A stretch of DNA of 64,000 nt from assembly GCA_039808885.1 (NCBI GenBank), contig JBDHTX010000010.1, positions 58,343-122,342 on the forward strand. The letters run 5' to 3'. Every line of letters starts with the position of its first letter. Within the stretch, counting starts at the first letter, position 1. Shown piece by piece: positions 1-8,607 of the stretch. The notes under the pieces are model-generated. The model was not told the origin of the DNA, ran no database searches, and worked only from the letters and a program-made list of their open reading frames with translations. This stretch comes from Dongia_A sp039808885. GTDB taxonomy: Bacteria; Pseudomonadota; Alphaproteobacteria; Dongiales; Dongiaceae. The translations under genes and the position numbers were made by a program.

Positions 1-1328
1 GTGGCCGGCAGGCCGTTGCCGAGGTCGGCCAACTGCTGATCCAGGATCAAACCCAGGATCATCTCATGGGCATCTAGCAGGCAGGCCAGATCGTCCTCGC
101 CCAGGATCCCCGCTTCCATGGCGGCGCGCCAGCGCTCGCGCGAGGATCGCGCCCGGCAGCCCAGCCGCAGGGCCAGCACCCGCGCACCGGCAACGATCGG
201 AAACAAGCCGCCGACCTTGAGGTCGATGCGGCCCTTCTGGGTCTTGAAGCGGCCGAACCAGCCGAGCGCGTCCTTCTTCTCCGAGATCGCCTTGGCCATC
301 AGGTTGAGGAACAGGCGCGCCGTGCGGGCGCGCATCGAGACGTCGTTCAGGGCCTCGGCCAGCGCGCCGTCGCCGCCCGCGGCGGTGAAATCATAGAAGA
401 TGTCGGCATTGAGGATCGCACGCGGCTCCGGCCGCTCGAACCAGATGGAGATGCTTTCCTGCCAGCCGGCCAGGTTGTGGCGCAGGTTGCGTTTCGACGC
501 CATGACTCCGCCGCGGCAGAATGCCAGCCCAGCCTGGTTCAGCACGTGCGCCACGCGCTCGCCGAATTCCTGGAACCAGGGGTAGTCGTCCTCGGCGCCG
601 CCGTGGATCAAGGAGTTGTCCTGGTCGGCGGAAAGCAGGCTCTCGCCCCGCCCCGCCGAGCCGAGCACGAGCAGGCACCACGAGGCCGGAGCCTCTCCGC
701 GACGCTCCGCTTGCATGGACGCCGATGCCAGTTCGCCCGCGCGCGCGGTCATGTCCCGGATGACACCGGAAATCACCGCGGCGACCTGGTATGCCGGAAC
801 GCCCTCGGCGCGCAGCGACCGCCCCAGTTCGGGCAGCCGCCCATATGCCGCCTTCAGGCCCCGCCAATCGGTCGCCTCGGCGACCATGTCGGCGATGCCG
901 AGAGCAACCATTGCGCGCTGGCGCAGCACCGACCGCGCGTCCAGCAGGCCGGCATAGCGGCCGTCGGGCGCAACAGCCGCGAGATGACGGAACCCAAGAC
1001 GGCTCATCCGCGCGATCGCCACGTAGAGAAGGGCATCGGCCCGCACCGTCGCGACCGGCGTGCTCATGATCGCGGTGATCGGCGCGGTCATCGGGGCGCC
1101 GCCGGCGGTGACCTTGCACAGCACGTCGCGCTCGGTGACGATTCCGATCGGACGGCCGTCGCCATCGAGGACAATTGTCGCGCTGGCCGGTCCGTGGACC
1201 AGCGCCTCCACGGCCGCCGCGACGCTGGCGCCGGGTTCCAGCGTGCGCGCCACGGGGTTCATCAGCTCGCCGACCCGATGCTGGAACGGGAACGGGTCAA
1301 CGCGCGTCACGGGAGCCGTCTCGGTCAT
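1..1328 (-). CDS. CBS-domain DUF294 nucleotidyltransferase-like signalling protein (C-terminus cut by window edge)
   Basis: The 442 visible residues start with a CBS-domain pair (about residues 15-140, including VGELMNPVARTLE and TERDVLCKVTAGG). A GlnD-like nucleotidyltransferase fold follows, with the motif LVLGSAGRGESLLSADQDN, where the GS pair and the D-x-D metal ligands are intact, and then a DUF294 C-terminal region. Proteins of this architecture are thought to sense adenine nucleotides through CBS and act as putative nucleotidyltransferases; no substrate is known. The reading frame runs open to base 1, so the 3' end lies outside the window. The ATG overlaps the stop of the upstream exonuclease gene (ATGA), so the two are translationally coupled. 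This pairing of DUF294/CBS protein with a DnaQ-like exonuclease recurs in proteobacteria (family knowledge); the specific role is inference. Confidence 0.85.
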   Translation of the reverse strand, partial: MTETAPVTRVDPFPFQHRVGELMNPVARTLEPGASVAAAVEALVHGPASATIVLDGDGRPIGIVTERDVLCKVTAGGAPMTAPITAIMSTPVATVRADALLYVAIARMSRLGFRHLAAVAPDGRYAGLLDARSVLRQRAMVALGIADMVAEATDWRGLKAAYGRLPELGRSLRAEGVPAYQVAAVISGVIRDMTARAGELASASMQAERRGEAPASWCLLVLGSAGRGESLLSADQDNSLIHGGAEDDYPWFQEFGERVAHVLNQAGLAFCRGGVMASKRNLRHNLAGWQESISIWFERPEPRAILNADIFYDFTAAGGDGALAEALNDVSMRARTARLFLNLMAKAISEKKDALGWFGRFKTQKGRIDLKVGGLFPIVAGARVLALRLGCRARSSRERWRAAMEAGILGEDDLACLLDAHEMILGLILDQQLADLGNGLPA

Positions 1329-2662
1329 GACGCGCCAATTCCCCGCACCCTGCCGCCCGCGCGGGCCAGGCGCTTGGCCGCCTCGGCCTGCAGCGCCTGC
1401 GCGCCCGCCAGGGTCGCGACCCCGCGCCCGACCAGGATCGGCACCAGGCGGGAATAGATCTCCGCCGTGGTGAGCGCGTCGCCCAGCGCGGAATGACGCC
1501 CGATCACCGGCACGTCGAAGGCGATTGCGAGGTCGTCCAGCAACAGCGATTTCGCCTCCGGAAACAGCGCGGCATAGAGCAGCATGACATCCAGGCTCGG
1601 TCCTGGCGACCAGTCGCGCCCGCATCGCCGCATCTCGCCTTGCAGCATCCGCAAATCGAAATCGGTGTGGAAACCGATCAGGGCCAATCCGCTCGCCGCC
1701 GCCGCAACCTGCTCGGCGACGGCGGCAAAGGGCGGCGCGCCGGTGACCATGCTGTTCGAGATGCCGTGAATGGCGATCGTGCGATTGGGGATGCTGCGGC
1801 CGGGATTGACCAGCAGGTTGAGCGTGGAAGACCGGTAGAGCCGCTCACCGTGCAGCCGGATCGCGCCGATCGAGATGACCCGGTCGATGCGGGGATTCAA
1901 GCCAGTGGTCTCGGTATCGACAGCAAGCGCCGAGAGCTCCGAGAGGGCCGTTCCCGGCCCGGGCGTCACCGGCACGGGCGGGCGGTCGTGCAGCGACAGA
2001 TCATGCTCGCCGCGCAAGGTTGCCGCCTCGGCCGCCGGATACCGCAGCAGCGCGCTGCCCTCCTGGCCGATCACCGTGACCGTCGCCGGGAAGGAGTCGG
2101 ACCATATGGTGAAGAGCTCCGTATCCACCGGCCGTCCCGCGGCGCGGGCCCGGTGGATGGCCTCACCCAGGGATTGCCGCGACAGGGTTTCGAACACGCT
2201 CTTGCCGATGACCCGCTCGGCGTCGCCGAACAGCGGCCGGCCCGCCGTGTTCACCAGGCTGATCAGACCTTCCTGGGTCAGCACGGCGATGCCGTCCGGC
2301 AGCGCGTTCAGCACCTCTTCCAGGCGGCGGTACACCGTCGATTGCTGGTCCGTGCGCAGGCCGATCATGTCGATGATGGCGAGTTGGACGCGGTCCACGG
2401 CGTCGGCGTCGGGCGCGACGTCGCGGCGCGCCAGGTCCTGCTGCCCGGCCACCAGGTTGACCCAGCCCCGCAGGGCCTCGACCCGCAGTTCCAGCTGCCG
2501 CCCTTTGCGGAGCAGCAGCAGGCCGCCGCCGCCAGCGAGGACCGCGAGGCACGCGGTCACCAGATGCGCCGCCAGGCCCGGCGGCGCGGCGTCAAACCAG
2601 ACCATGGCGGCCAACCCGCCGGCACCGAGGATTACCGCTCCAAGACCGAATTCCGTGCGCAT
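1325..2662 (-). CDS. membrane-anchored PAS-DEDDh 3'-5' exonuclease (DnaQ-like)
   Basis: This 445-residue protein has two N-terminal hydrophobic segments (about 5-22 and 32-50), so the rest is probably cytoplasmic and tethered to the inner membrane. A PAS-like domain follows (about 105-165, LNALPDGIAVLTQEG). The C-terminal half is a DnaQ/epsilon-type exonuclease: ExoI LAVDTETTGL, ExoII GFHTDFDLRML and ExoIII GRHSALGDALTTAEIY supply all DEDDh acidic residues and the general-base His. The expected reaction is 3'-5' hydrolysis of DNA or RNA ends. It is not the replicative proofreading subunit, because of the added membrane and sensor domains. It is the first gene of a two-gene operon with the CBS/DUF294 protein and is divergent from the MASE1 kinase. 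The combination suggests a regulated nuclease; its target is unknown. Confidence 0.88.
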   Translation of the reverse strand: MRTEFGLGAVILGAGGLAAMVWFDAAPPGLAAHLVTACLAVLAGGGGLLLLRKGRQLELRVEALRGWVNLVAGQQDLARRDVAPDADAVDRVQLAIIDMIGLRTDQQSTVYRRLEEVLNALPDGIAVLTQEGLISLVNTAGRPLFGDAERVIGKSVFETLSRQSLGEAIHRARAAGRPVDTELFTIWSDSFPATVTVIGQEGSALLRYPAAEAATLRGEHDLSLHDRPPVPVTPGPGTALSELSALAVDTETTGLNPRIDRVISIGAIRLHGERLYRSSTLNLLVNPGRSIPNRTIAIHGISNSMVTGAPPFAAVAEQVAAAASGLALIGFHTDFDLRMLQGEMRRCGRDWSPGPSLDVMLLYAALFPEAKSLLLDDLAIAFDVPVIGRHSALGDALTTAEIYSRLVPILVGRGVATLAGAQALQAEAAKRLARAGGRVRGIGAS

Positions 2663-2760
2663 TCACCCTGCCCCGCCGGCGCCCACAGGAGCCCTTCGAC
2701 CAGCTTCACAGCTTAAGGCTAGCCCTCCGGCAAGGGAATTCCATTGCCCAGAATGCCGCG

Positions 2761-2784
2761 CCGGGACCTTGCCCGGGACCTTGC
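2761..2784. repeat. tandem 12-bp duplication in the divergent intergenic region
   Basis: Two perfect adjacent copies of CCGGGACCTTGC lie between the divergent exonuclease and kinase genes. They fall within an N-terminal extension of the kinase frame whose third codon positions are less GC-rich than the rest. This favours a non-coding leader over protein. Confidence 0.6.
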
Positions 2785-2899
2785 CCAAGACCCGCCCGGC
2801 CCGTCGGTCTTTGCTGTTGCCAGCCATTTCGAAGGGTTGAATGATGCCCTGACGGGCGCGCCGAAGCGCGAATCCGGTGCGGCAGGGCAAGGTCCGGCG

Positions 2900-5479
2900 A
2901 TGGCGGTTTCTCAGGTCGAATCACGCGAACAGGGCTGGAGCGACGCCCTTCAGCCGGCGGCGTTGCGGCAGGCGGTCCTGATCGCCGGCGGCTATTTCCT
3001 GTGCTTCTGGATCGGCTATTCCTTTGCCGCCGACCACAACATTTCCGTGGTCTGGCCGCCCAGCGGCTTCGCCCTGGCGATGGTCTACCGGTTCGGCGTC
3101 CGCGCCGTCGCCCCCATCTGGATCGCCGATGCGCTGGCGCAACTGATCTTGATCGGCGCGCCGTTCCTGCCCTCGGTCCTGCTTCCCGCCCGCGCCGTCG
3201 CCGAACCGCTGATCGCCGTCCTTCTGCTGCGCCTCGTCGGCTTCGACCAGCGGCTGCGGCGGCCGCGCGACATCGCCGCCATGGTCCTGGTGGGAGCGCC
3301 GATCAGCACGCTGCTCAATGCGCTGGCCACGCTCTACATTTCCTGCGTGCAAGGCGCCGTCCCATGGGCGGATTACTGGCATCACGTCCTGATCTATTGG
3401 GCCGGCAACGCCGGGGGCATCCTCACGCTGGCGCCGGGCCTGCTCATCATCTTCGATCGCGATGCCGCCTCGGGCAACGTGCAACACTGGATCGAGGCCC
3501 TGGCCTTGTGCCTGCTGGCCTCCTTCGTGCTGCAGATCCCGCTGATGCTGCCGGACGTGCCGGAAGGTCCGACCGCGGTCTATTTCATCTTCCCGATGGT
3601 GGCGTGGATTGCGATGCGGGTGCCGCGACGCGTCGCCGTCACGGTGACGCTCGGAATCTCGGCAGCGATCCTGCTGACGCTCCAGCTCGCCGCCGACCAT
3701 CCGCTGGGCGGGCTGTCGCTGATGGACGCGCCGGTCGGCATCCAGAGCTTCATCGCCTGCCTCAACCTGACCTGCCTGCTGCTGGCGGCGCTCAACCTGG
3801 AAAAGACCGAGATCGCCGCCCGGCTGCGCGAGAACGAGCAATTCCTCCGCCTTGCCATCCTGGGCAGCAATGACGGCATCTGGGACTGGCACCCGCGGGA
3901 ACAGAGACTCTGGCTGTCGCCGCGCTGGAAGGCTCAGCTCGGCTATGGGCCCGATGAACTGCCGGATACGCCCGCCACCTGGTCGGCCCTGGTCCACCCG
4001 GAGGATCGTGAGCGGGTCGCCCAGCGGTTCAGCGACTTCCTGGAGGACCGCAGCGAATCCTTCGAGCAGGTCCAGCGCTTCCGGCACAAGCTGGGCCATG
4101 ACGTCCACATCCTGACCCGCGGCATCAAGATGATCGCGGATGACGGCACGGTCATCCGCGTCGTCGGCGTGCATACCGACGTGACCGAACTGGTCAACGT
4201 GCAGGACGAGTTGCGCCACCAGGCGGCCTCGCTCGCCAGCCTTGCCCGCGGCCTGGAGGAGCAGCGGCGCGCGGCCGACGCGGCCAGCGCCGCCAAGTCA
4301 CAGTTCCTCGCCACCATGAGCCACGAGATCCGCACGCCGATGAACGGCATCATCGGCATGCTGTCGCTGATGCTGGATTCGCCGCTGGACCGGGAACAGC
4401 GCCGCTGGACCACCAGCGCGCTCGATTCTGCCGAGACCCTGCTCACCATCATCAACGACATCCTCGACCTGTCCAAGCTCGACGCCGGCAAGACCGAGGT
4501 GGAGTCGCTCGATTTCGACGCCACCGCGCTGATCGACGGTGTCGTCGCGCTGCTGCAGGTCCGCGCCAACGCCAAGGGCATCGCGCTGCACACGCAGATC
4601 GCCGACAACATGCCGGCGCGGCTGCGCTCCGATCCCACGCGGCTGCGCCAGATCCTGTTCAACCTCGTCGGCAACGCTGTCAAGTTCACCAAGACCGGCG
4701 GCGTGCTGGTGCGCGCCGCGGTCGAATCCGTCCACGACGACACCTGCGAACTGCGCGTCGAGGTCGTCGACACCGGCATCGGCGTTGCTCCCGACCAGCT
4801 GCCCAATCTGTTCGAGCCGTTTCACCAGGCCGAGACCGGCATGACGCGACGCTACGGCGGCACCGGGCTCGGCCTCGCCATCGTGCGCCGCCTGATTCAC
4901 CTGCTGGGCGGCAGCGTCACCGTGCGCAGCGAGATCGGCATCGGCAGCACCTTCACGATCCTGCTGCCCTGCCTGATCGCCGTCGCATCCCGCGGCCCGG
5001 CGCGGGACGTCGGCACCGGGCCGCTGCCGCGGCACGCCAAGGAGACCCGCATCCTGATCGCCGAGGACAATGCCATCAACCGCGAGCTGGCAACCCAGAT
5101 GCTGGCGCGGCTCGGCCTGACGGGGACCACCGTCAACAACGGTCGGGAAGCCGTTGCCGCCGCGTCCGCAGGCCTTTTCGACATTATCCTGATGGACATT
5201 CAGATGCCGGAGATGGACGGCCTGGCGGCCGCCGCCGCAATCCGCAAGCTGCCCGGCCTCCTGGGCCGGGTGCCGATCGTCGCGGTCACCGCGAATGCCA
5301 TGGTCGGCGACCGGGAACGTTACCTGGCGGCCGGATTCGACGACTACCTGGCGAAGCCGCTGCGTCTCGAGCAGCTCTCCGAGATCATCCTGCGTTGGAC
5401 CGGAGAGCTGCCGCCATCCCGGTCGACGGGTACCGGCCGTGATGGCGACGCCGTCCCGACCGATTCCGGAGAGCGGTGA
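2900..5479 (+). CDS. MASE1-PAS hybrid sensor histidine kinase with receiver domain
   Basis: This 859-residue membrane sensor kinase begins with a MASE1 domain of about eight hydrophobic helices (residues 20-310; HNISVVWPPSGFALAM is typical). It continues with a PAS/PAC sensor (310-437, NDGIWDWHPREQRLWLS) and a HisKA dimerisation domain with the phospho-acceptor His in MSHEIRTPMNG (about 474). The HATPase domain follows (N box FNLVGNAVKF, G1 VVDTGIGV, G2 GGTGLGLAIV), then a receiver domain (ILIAEDNAINRE; phospho-acceptor Asp in LMDIQMPEMDG). All catalytic motifs are intact. The frame is open from an ATG at 2744, but the first 52 codons contain a tandem repeat and atypical third positions, so the ATG at 2900 is preferred. 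It lies 3 bases before a kinase-like gene, and a response regulator lies nearby. The signal is unknown. Confidence 0.92.
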   Translation: MAVSQVESREQGWSDALQPAALRQAVLIAGGYFLCFWIGYSFAADHNISVVWPPSGFALAMVYRFGVRAVAPIWIADALAQLILIGAPFLPSVLLPARAVAEPLIAVLLLRLVGFDQRLRRPRDIAAMVLVGAPISTLLNALATLYISCVQGAVPWADYWHHVLIYWAGNAGGILTLAPGLLIIFDRDAASGNVQHWIEALALCLLASFVLQIPLMLPDVPEGPTAVYFIFPMVAWIAMRVPRRVAVTVTLGISAAILLTLQLAADHPLGGLSLMDAPVGIQSFIACLNLTCLLLAALNLEKTEIAARLRENEQFLRLAILGSNDGIWDWHPREQRLWLSPRWKAQLGYGPDELPDTPATWSALVHPEDRERVAQRFSDFLEDRSESFEQVQRFRHKLGHDVHILTRGIKMIADDGTVIRVVGVHTDVTELVNVQDELRHQAASLASLARGLEEQRRAADAASAAKSQFLATMSHEIRTPMNGIIGMLSLMLDSPLDREQRRWTTSALDSAETLLTIINDILDLSKLDAGKTEVESLDFDATALIDGVVALLQVRANAKGIALHTQIADNMPARLRSDPTRLRQILFNLVGNAVKFTKTGGVLVRAAVESVHDDTCELRVEVVDTGIGVAPDQLPNLFEPFHQAETGMTRRYGGTGLGLAIVRRLIHLLGGSVTVRSEIGIGSTFTILLPCLIAVASRGPARDVGTGPLPRHAKETRILIAEDNAINRELATQMLARLGLTGTTVNNGREAVAAASAGLFDIILMDIQMPEMDGLAAAAAIRKLPGLLGRVPIVAVTANAMVGDRERYLAAGFDDYLAKPLRLEQLSEIILRWTGELPPSRSTGTGRDGDAVPTDSGER

Positions 5480-5482
5480 CCG

Positions 5483-7000
5483 ATGCCGACAGCGTCGATG
5501 CGTCTGCGGGTCGGGCTGATCGTGGCCCTGGTTTCATTGTCGCTGGCCATCGCCTTCGTGGCGCAGAAATTGCACGCGGGTTCGGCCGATGCGGGTGCCG
5601 GTTCGGGCAGCTGGTACGTCGCCCTGGTGCTGATGCTGGTCAGCCTCGCGGTCCTCGGGTACCTGCTTCTGGCCCTTGCGCGCGACAAGGCGGGCGAGAG
5701 CGCCGCCGCAAGAAACGAAGCCGCGCAAGCTTTGCTGGAGACCGCCGCCGCGACCGCGCCCAAGCCCGTGGACCTGCGCCCGAGCTATTCCGTCCTGCCG
5801 TCGCCCGAGGCCGGCCACCTGGTGGCGACCGGCGCCCTGATCCGCCGGTTGTGCCACGAGCTCAACAACGCGCTTGGACCGATCCAGGGCTTTGCGGAGC
5901 TGCTTGGCAACGATCAGCGGATCGGCGAGGCGCAGCGGCGGCAAGTGACCAAGATCGGCGAGGCGACGGCCGCCGCCCAGAGCGCGGTCCAGGACTTCGC
6001 CGCCGCGTTGACCTGGTCCAAGGACCACGCCACGGCGGTGAATCTGGGCGCGATGACGCGCGCCGCCGCCGCCGCCGCCCAGGCAGCGATCGGCCGGCCC
6101 ATCGCGGTGACGCTGCCGCCCGGCCGGGACATCCAGATCACCGCGACCGAGGTGGAGACCGGGCAGGCGATCCTGCACCTGTGCGCGGCGCTTACACCGC
6201 TCATCGCCGAGCGCGACGTACGGCTGGAGATCGCGGTCGATTCGGCAGTCGGCGCGGCCCGCTCGAGTTTGGGCGACGGCGCCGCCTCCGGGCAGCGATT
6301 GCAGATCTGGTCCGACCCGTTCGATCCTGAGCACGCCAGGGTCCAGCTCGGCCTGCTGCAGAGCAGCTGGCGCTACGGCCGGGTCCAGCTCACCTGTGTC
6401 GGCCACGGCTGGTCACGTGACCTGGCGAGCCGGCTGTTCGTCGCCGACCTCACGGAAGAGCACCATCCGAGCTGCCTTTCGATGACCGTGCTCGGCGGGT
6501 TGATGCTGGATCTGGGCGGCGTGGTCATGATCGACACCTGTCCGCTGCGACAGCTGACGGTCACCCTGCTGTGGCCGGCGCGCATCCCCTCGGAGGTCGC
6601 CGCCCCGCTGGAGACCGACACCACGGAGGACGATCTCGACGCGCTCATCATCCACGCAGCCGAGCCGGCGGCGGAAGAGCTGTCGCGGCGGCTGGGTGGC
6701 TTCGGCTTGAGGGTGGCTTCCACCACCAGCCCGGAAGCCGGGCTAGACCTCATCGCCGAAATGGGGGCGCGGTGCCGCGCCATCCTGCTCGGCGATACGC
6801 CGGACGCCGCATTGCTGGAAAAGATCCTCGCCATCCGACCGAGCGCCGTGGTCCTCACCCTGGAGGCCGAGCCCGGCACGACGCTGGAGGGCCAGGAAGC
6901 CTGGCAGATAGATCCCGATCGGGAGGCTCTGGGCCGCCTCGCGGCCCGCCTGCGCCGTGGCGGCACGCTTCCTCCCGAAGGCTGGGACGCCGCTAGCTGA
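5483..7000 (+). CDS. membrane protein with a histidine-kinase-like core and degenerate receiver
   Basis: The 505-residue product has two transmembrane segments (about 9-29 and 43-66). A DHp-like helix follows with the candidate phospho-acceptor His125 in RRLCHELNNALGPIQGF. The region 200-380 should be the ATPase domain, but no N box, G1 (DxGxG) or G2 (GxGxG) motif is visible. The last 110 residues resemble a receiver fold (DALIIHAAEPAAEELSRR), but the acidic pocket and phospho-acceptor Asp are absent (RAILLGDTPDA). It may be a pseudokinase or a ChpT-like phosphotransfer protein. It starts 3 bases after the stop of the MASE1 hybrid kinase, so the two are co-transcribed. Its 3' end overlaps by 8 bases that of the convergent NarL-type regulator. 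Role by context: relay or scaffold in the same pathway (inference). Confidence 0.75.
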   Translation: MPTASMRLRVGLIVALVSLSLAIAFVAQKLHAGSADAGAGSGSWYVALVLMLVSLAVLGYLLLALARDKAGESAAARNEAAQALLETAAATAPKPVDLRPSYSVLPSPEAGHLVATGALIRRLCHELNNALGPIQGFAELLGNDQRIGEAQRRQVTKIGEATAAAQSAVQDFAAALTWSKDHATAVNLGAMTRAAAAAAQAAIGRPIAVTLPPGRDIQITATEVETGQAILHLCAALTPLIAERDVRLEIAVDSAVGAARSSLGDGAASGQRLQIWSDPFDPEHARVQLGLLQSSWRYGRVQLTCVGHGWSRDLASRLFVADLTEEHHPSCLSMTVLGGLMLDLGGVVMIDTCPLRQLTVTLLWPARIPSEVAAPLETDTTEDDLDALIIHAAEPAAEELSRRLGGFGLRVASTTSPEAGLDLIAEMGARCRAILLGDTPDAALLEKILAIRPSAVVLTLEAEPGTTLEGQEAWQIDPDREALGRLAARLRRGGTLPPEGWDAAS

Positions 7001-7619
7001 ACTGCCCCAATTGCGCCAGTCGAACCGCGATCTGGGTGCGGTTCTTGGTCTCCAGCTTGCGACACAGGTTGCGCACGTGCAGCTTGACGGTGACCTCCTG
7101 CAGCTCGAGCGCGCGGGCGATTTCCTTGTTGGAAGCGCCCTTTACCAGCATGGCGGCCACTTCGAGCTCGCGCGGCGTCAGGAATTCCGACCCGATGATC
7201 TTGAGCCCCTCGGGCGCCGCCCCTGGACGGAGCAGATCCGTCGGGGCGTAGGTCTCCCCGGCCGCCAGCTGACGGATCGCGGCGATCAGCTTGCTGCCAG
7301 AGAGCGTCTTGGGAATGAAGCCGCGGGCGCCAGCCGCCAGGGCCGACATCGCGTGCGACTTCGAGACCATGCCGGTGATGATCGCGACGGCCGAGCCCGG
7401 ACAATGCGCGACCATCCGTTTCAGGCCCTCGAGGCCGTTCATCCCGGGCATATTGAGATCCAGCAAAGTCACGTCGTAGCAGCCATTGGCCAGAACCATT
7501 GCCCAGGCGTCTTCGAAATTCCGTGCCGTCTCGACACTGGATTCGGGCGCGTGACGCTCAATCATGGCCTTGAACCCGTCACACACCAACTCGTGATCGT
7601 CCGCCAGAAGAATTCGCAC
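6993..7619 (-). CDS. NarL/FixJ-family response regulator
   Basis: With a GTG start at 7619 this is 208 residues, normal for the family. The N-terminal receiver (VRILLADDHELVCDGF) has the acidic pair and the phospho-acceptor Asp in YDVTLLDLNMPGMNG. The C-terminal LuxR-type helix-turn-helix (about 145-205) contains LTPRELEVAAMLVKG and NKEIARALELQEVTVK. The GTG was chosen because the receiver begins exactly there, a GGGGCGG element lies about 5 bases upstream, and the longer frame would add 66 residues of unlikely sequence. It converges on the degenerate kinase gene with an 8-base overlap. It is the obvious partner for the MASE1 kinase, although that pairing is inferred from position only. Confidence 0.9.
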   Translation of the reverse strand: MRILLADDHELVCDGFKAMIERHAPESSVETARNFEDAWAMVLANGCYDVTLLDLNMPGMNGLEGLKRMVAHCPGSAVAIITGMVSKSHAMSALAAGARGFIPKTLSGSKLIAAIRQLAAGETYAPTDLLRPGAAPEGLKIIGSEFLTPRELEVAAMLVKGASNKEIARALELQEVTVKLHVRNLCRKLETKNRTQIAVRLAQLGQFS

Positions 7620-7722
7620 CCAGCCGCCCCAGCACTGTTGCGCGTGGATTTTCGGGACACTACGTCCAAAAAGCGGTTGTGGAAAGATCAAAGGGTGGGT
7701 CCAGAGGACTACCCCATCCGGG

Positions 7723-8607
7723 CTAGAATCCCCGGAGGGGCAGGTCCGGCCCCCGGCGCAGCCAGTTGTCGGCGGGATAGCGGCACGCGCCATCGACCAC
7801 GTGCAGCGTATAGGCATGCCGCGATCGGTCCGACAGGTTGGCGCCGGAGAAATGCGGCAGCAGGCCGTGGATCACCACGAGGGATCCGCGCCTCGCCTCC
7901 AGGGCGACTCGCGGGCCGTCCGACCAGGGCGTGGCATCCAGGCGTTCCGTCACCAGCCGGCCGTCGCGGCGCAGGAAGCGCGTCTTCATCGGCTGCTTGT
8001 GCGCCCCCGGCAGGCAGATCATGGCGCCGTTTTCCAGCGTCGCATCCTCCACCGCGAACCAGAAGCCGATGCAGCTCAGCGGCTCGGTGTAGAGATAGGT
8101 CGAATCCACATGCCAGCTGACTTCGCCGCCGATGCGCGGCTGCTTGAAGATGTACATGGATTGCAGCAGCAACGGCTGGCGGAAGCCGAGCCCAGCCGCC
8201 AGCGCGCGGAGCCGGCCGGTGCGTGAGAAGCCGTCGAACACCGGATCGAGGTCGTGCATGGCGTGGCCGATCTTGTTGATCGACAGCGCCTTGTCCTGGC
8301 GCAGGTTGCCGGCGGCGTCGAACGCGCCCTCCTCGAAGAAGAAGCGGATCTTGTCACCCGAGCTCTCGAAATACTCCGCCGCGGCATGCGCCACGCTGGT
8401 GGTGGAGAAGACCGTGCGATGTTCCGCCGGATCGAAGGCCGCCACCAGGTCCAGGGCGCGGGCGCGCAGGCGATCGCATTCCTCCGCCGGCACGAAATCC
8501 TCGAGCAGCAGATAGCCATCGGCATCGAAGGCCGCGCGCATCTCGGGCGACAGGGACTCGCCGGCCGCAAAGCATCGCGCCGGCAGATAGTCCGACGTGT
8601 CGATCAT
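7723..8607 (-). CDS. phytanoyl-CoA dioxygenase (PhyH) family Fe(II)/2-oxoglutarate oxygenase
   Basis: The 294-residue protein is a PhyH-type double-stranded beta-helix oxygenase. The iron ligands are visible as H-V-D in SWHVDSTYLYTEP and the distal His in GLLPHFSGANLSDRSR; the nearby Arg in SDRSRHAYTLHVVDG would hold 2-oxoglutarate. The ATG at 8607 overlaps the deoB stop (ATGA), so it is the last gene of the nucleoside uptake and salvage operon. The family acts on many small molecules. The position suggests hydroxylation of a nucleoside, base or deoxyribose derivative, but the substrate cannot be read from sequence. A TTG nine bases upstream is an alternative start. Confidence 0.88.
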   Translation of the reverse strand: MIDTSDYLPARCFAAGESLSPEMRAAFDADGYLLLEDFVPAEECDRLRARALDLVAAFDPAEHRTVFSTTSVAHAAAEYFESSGDKIRFFFEEGAFDAAGNLRQDKALSINKIGHAMHDLDPVFDGFSRTGRLRALAAGLGFRQPLLLQSMYIFKQPRIGGEVSWHVDSTYLYTEPLSCIGFWFAVEDATLENGAMICLPGAHKQPMKTRFLRRDGRLVTERLDATPWSDGPRVALEARRGSLVVIHGLLPHFSGANLSDRSRHAYTLHVVDGACRYPADNWLRRGPDLPLRGF

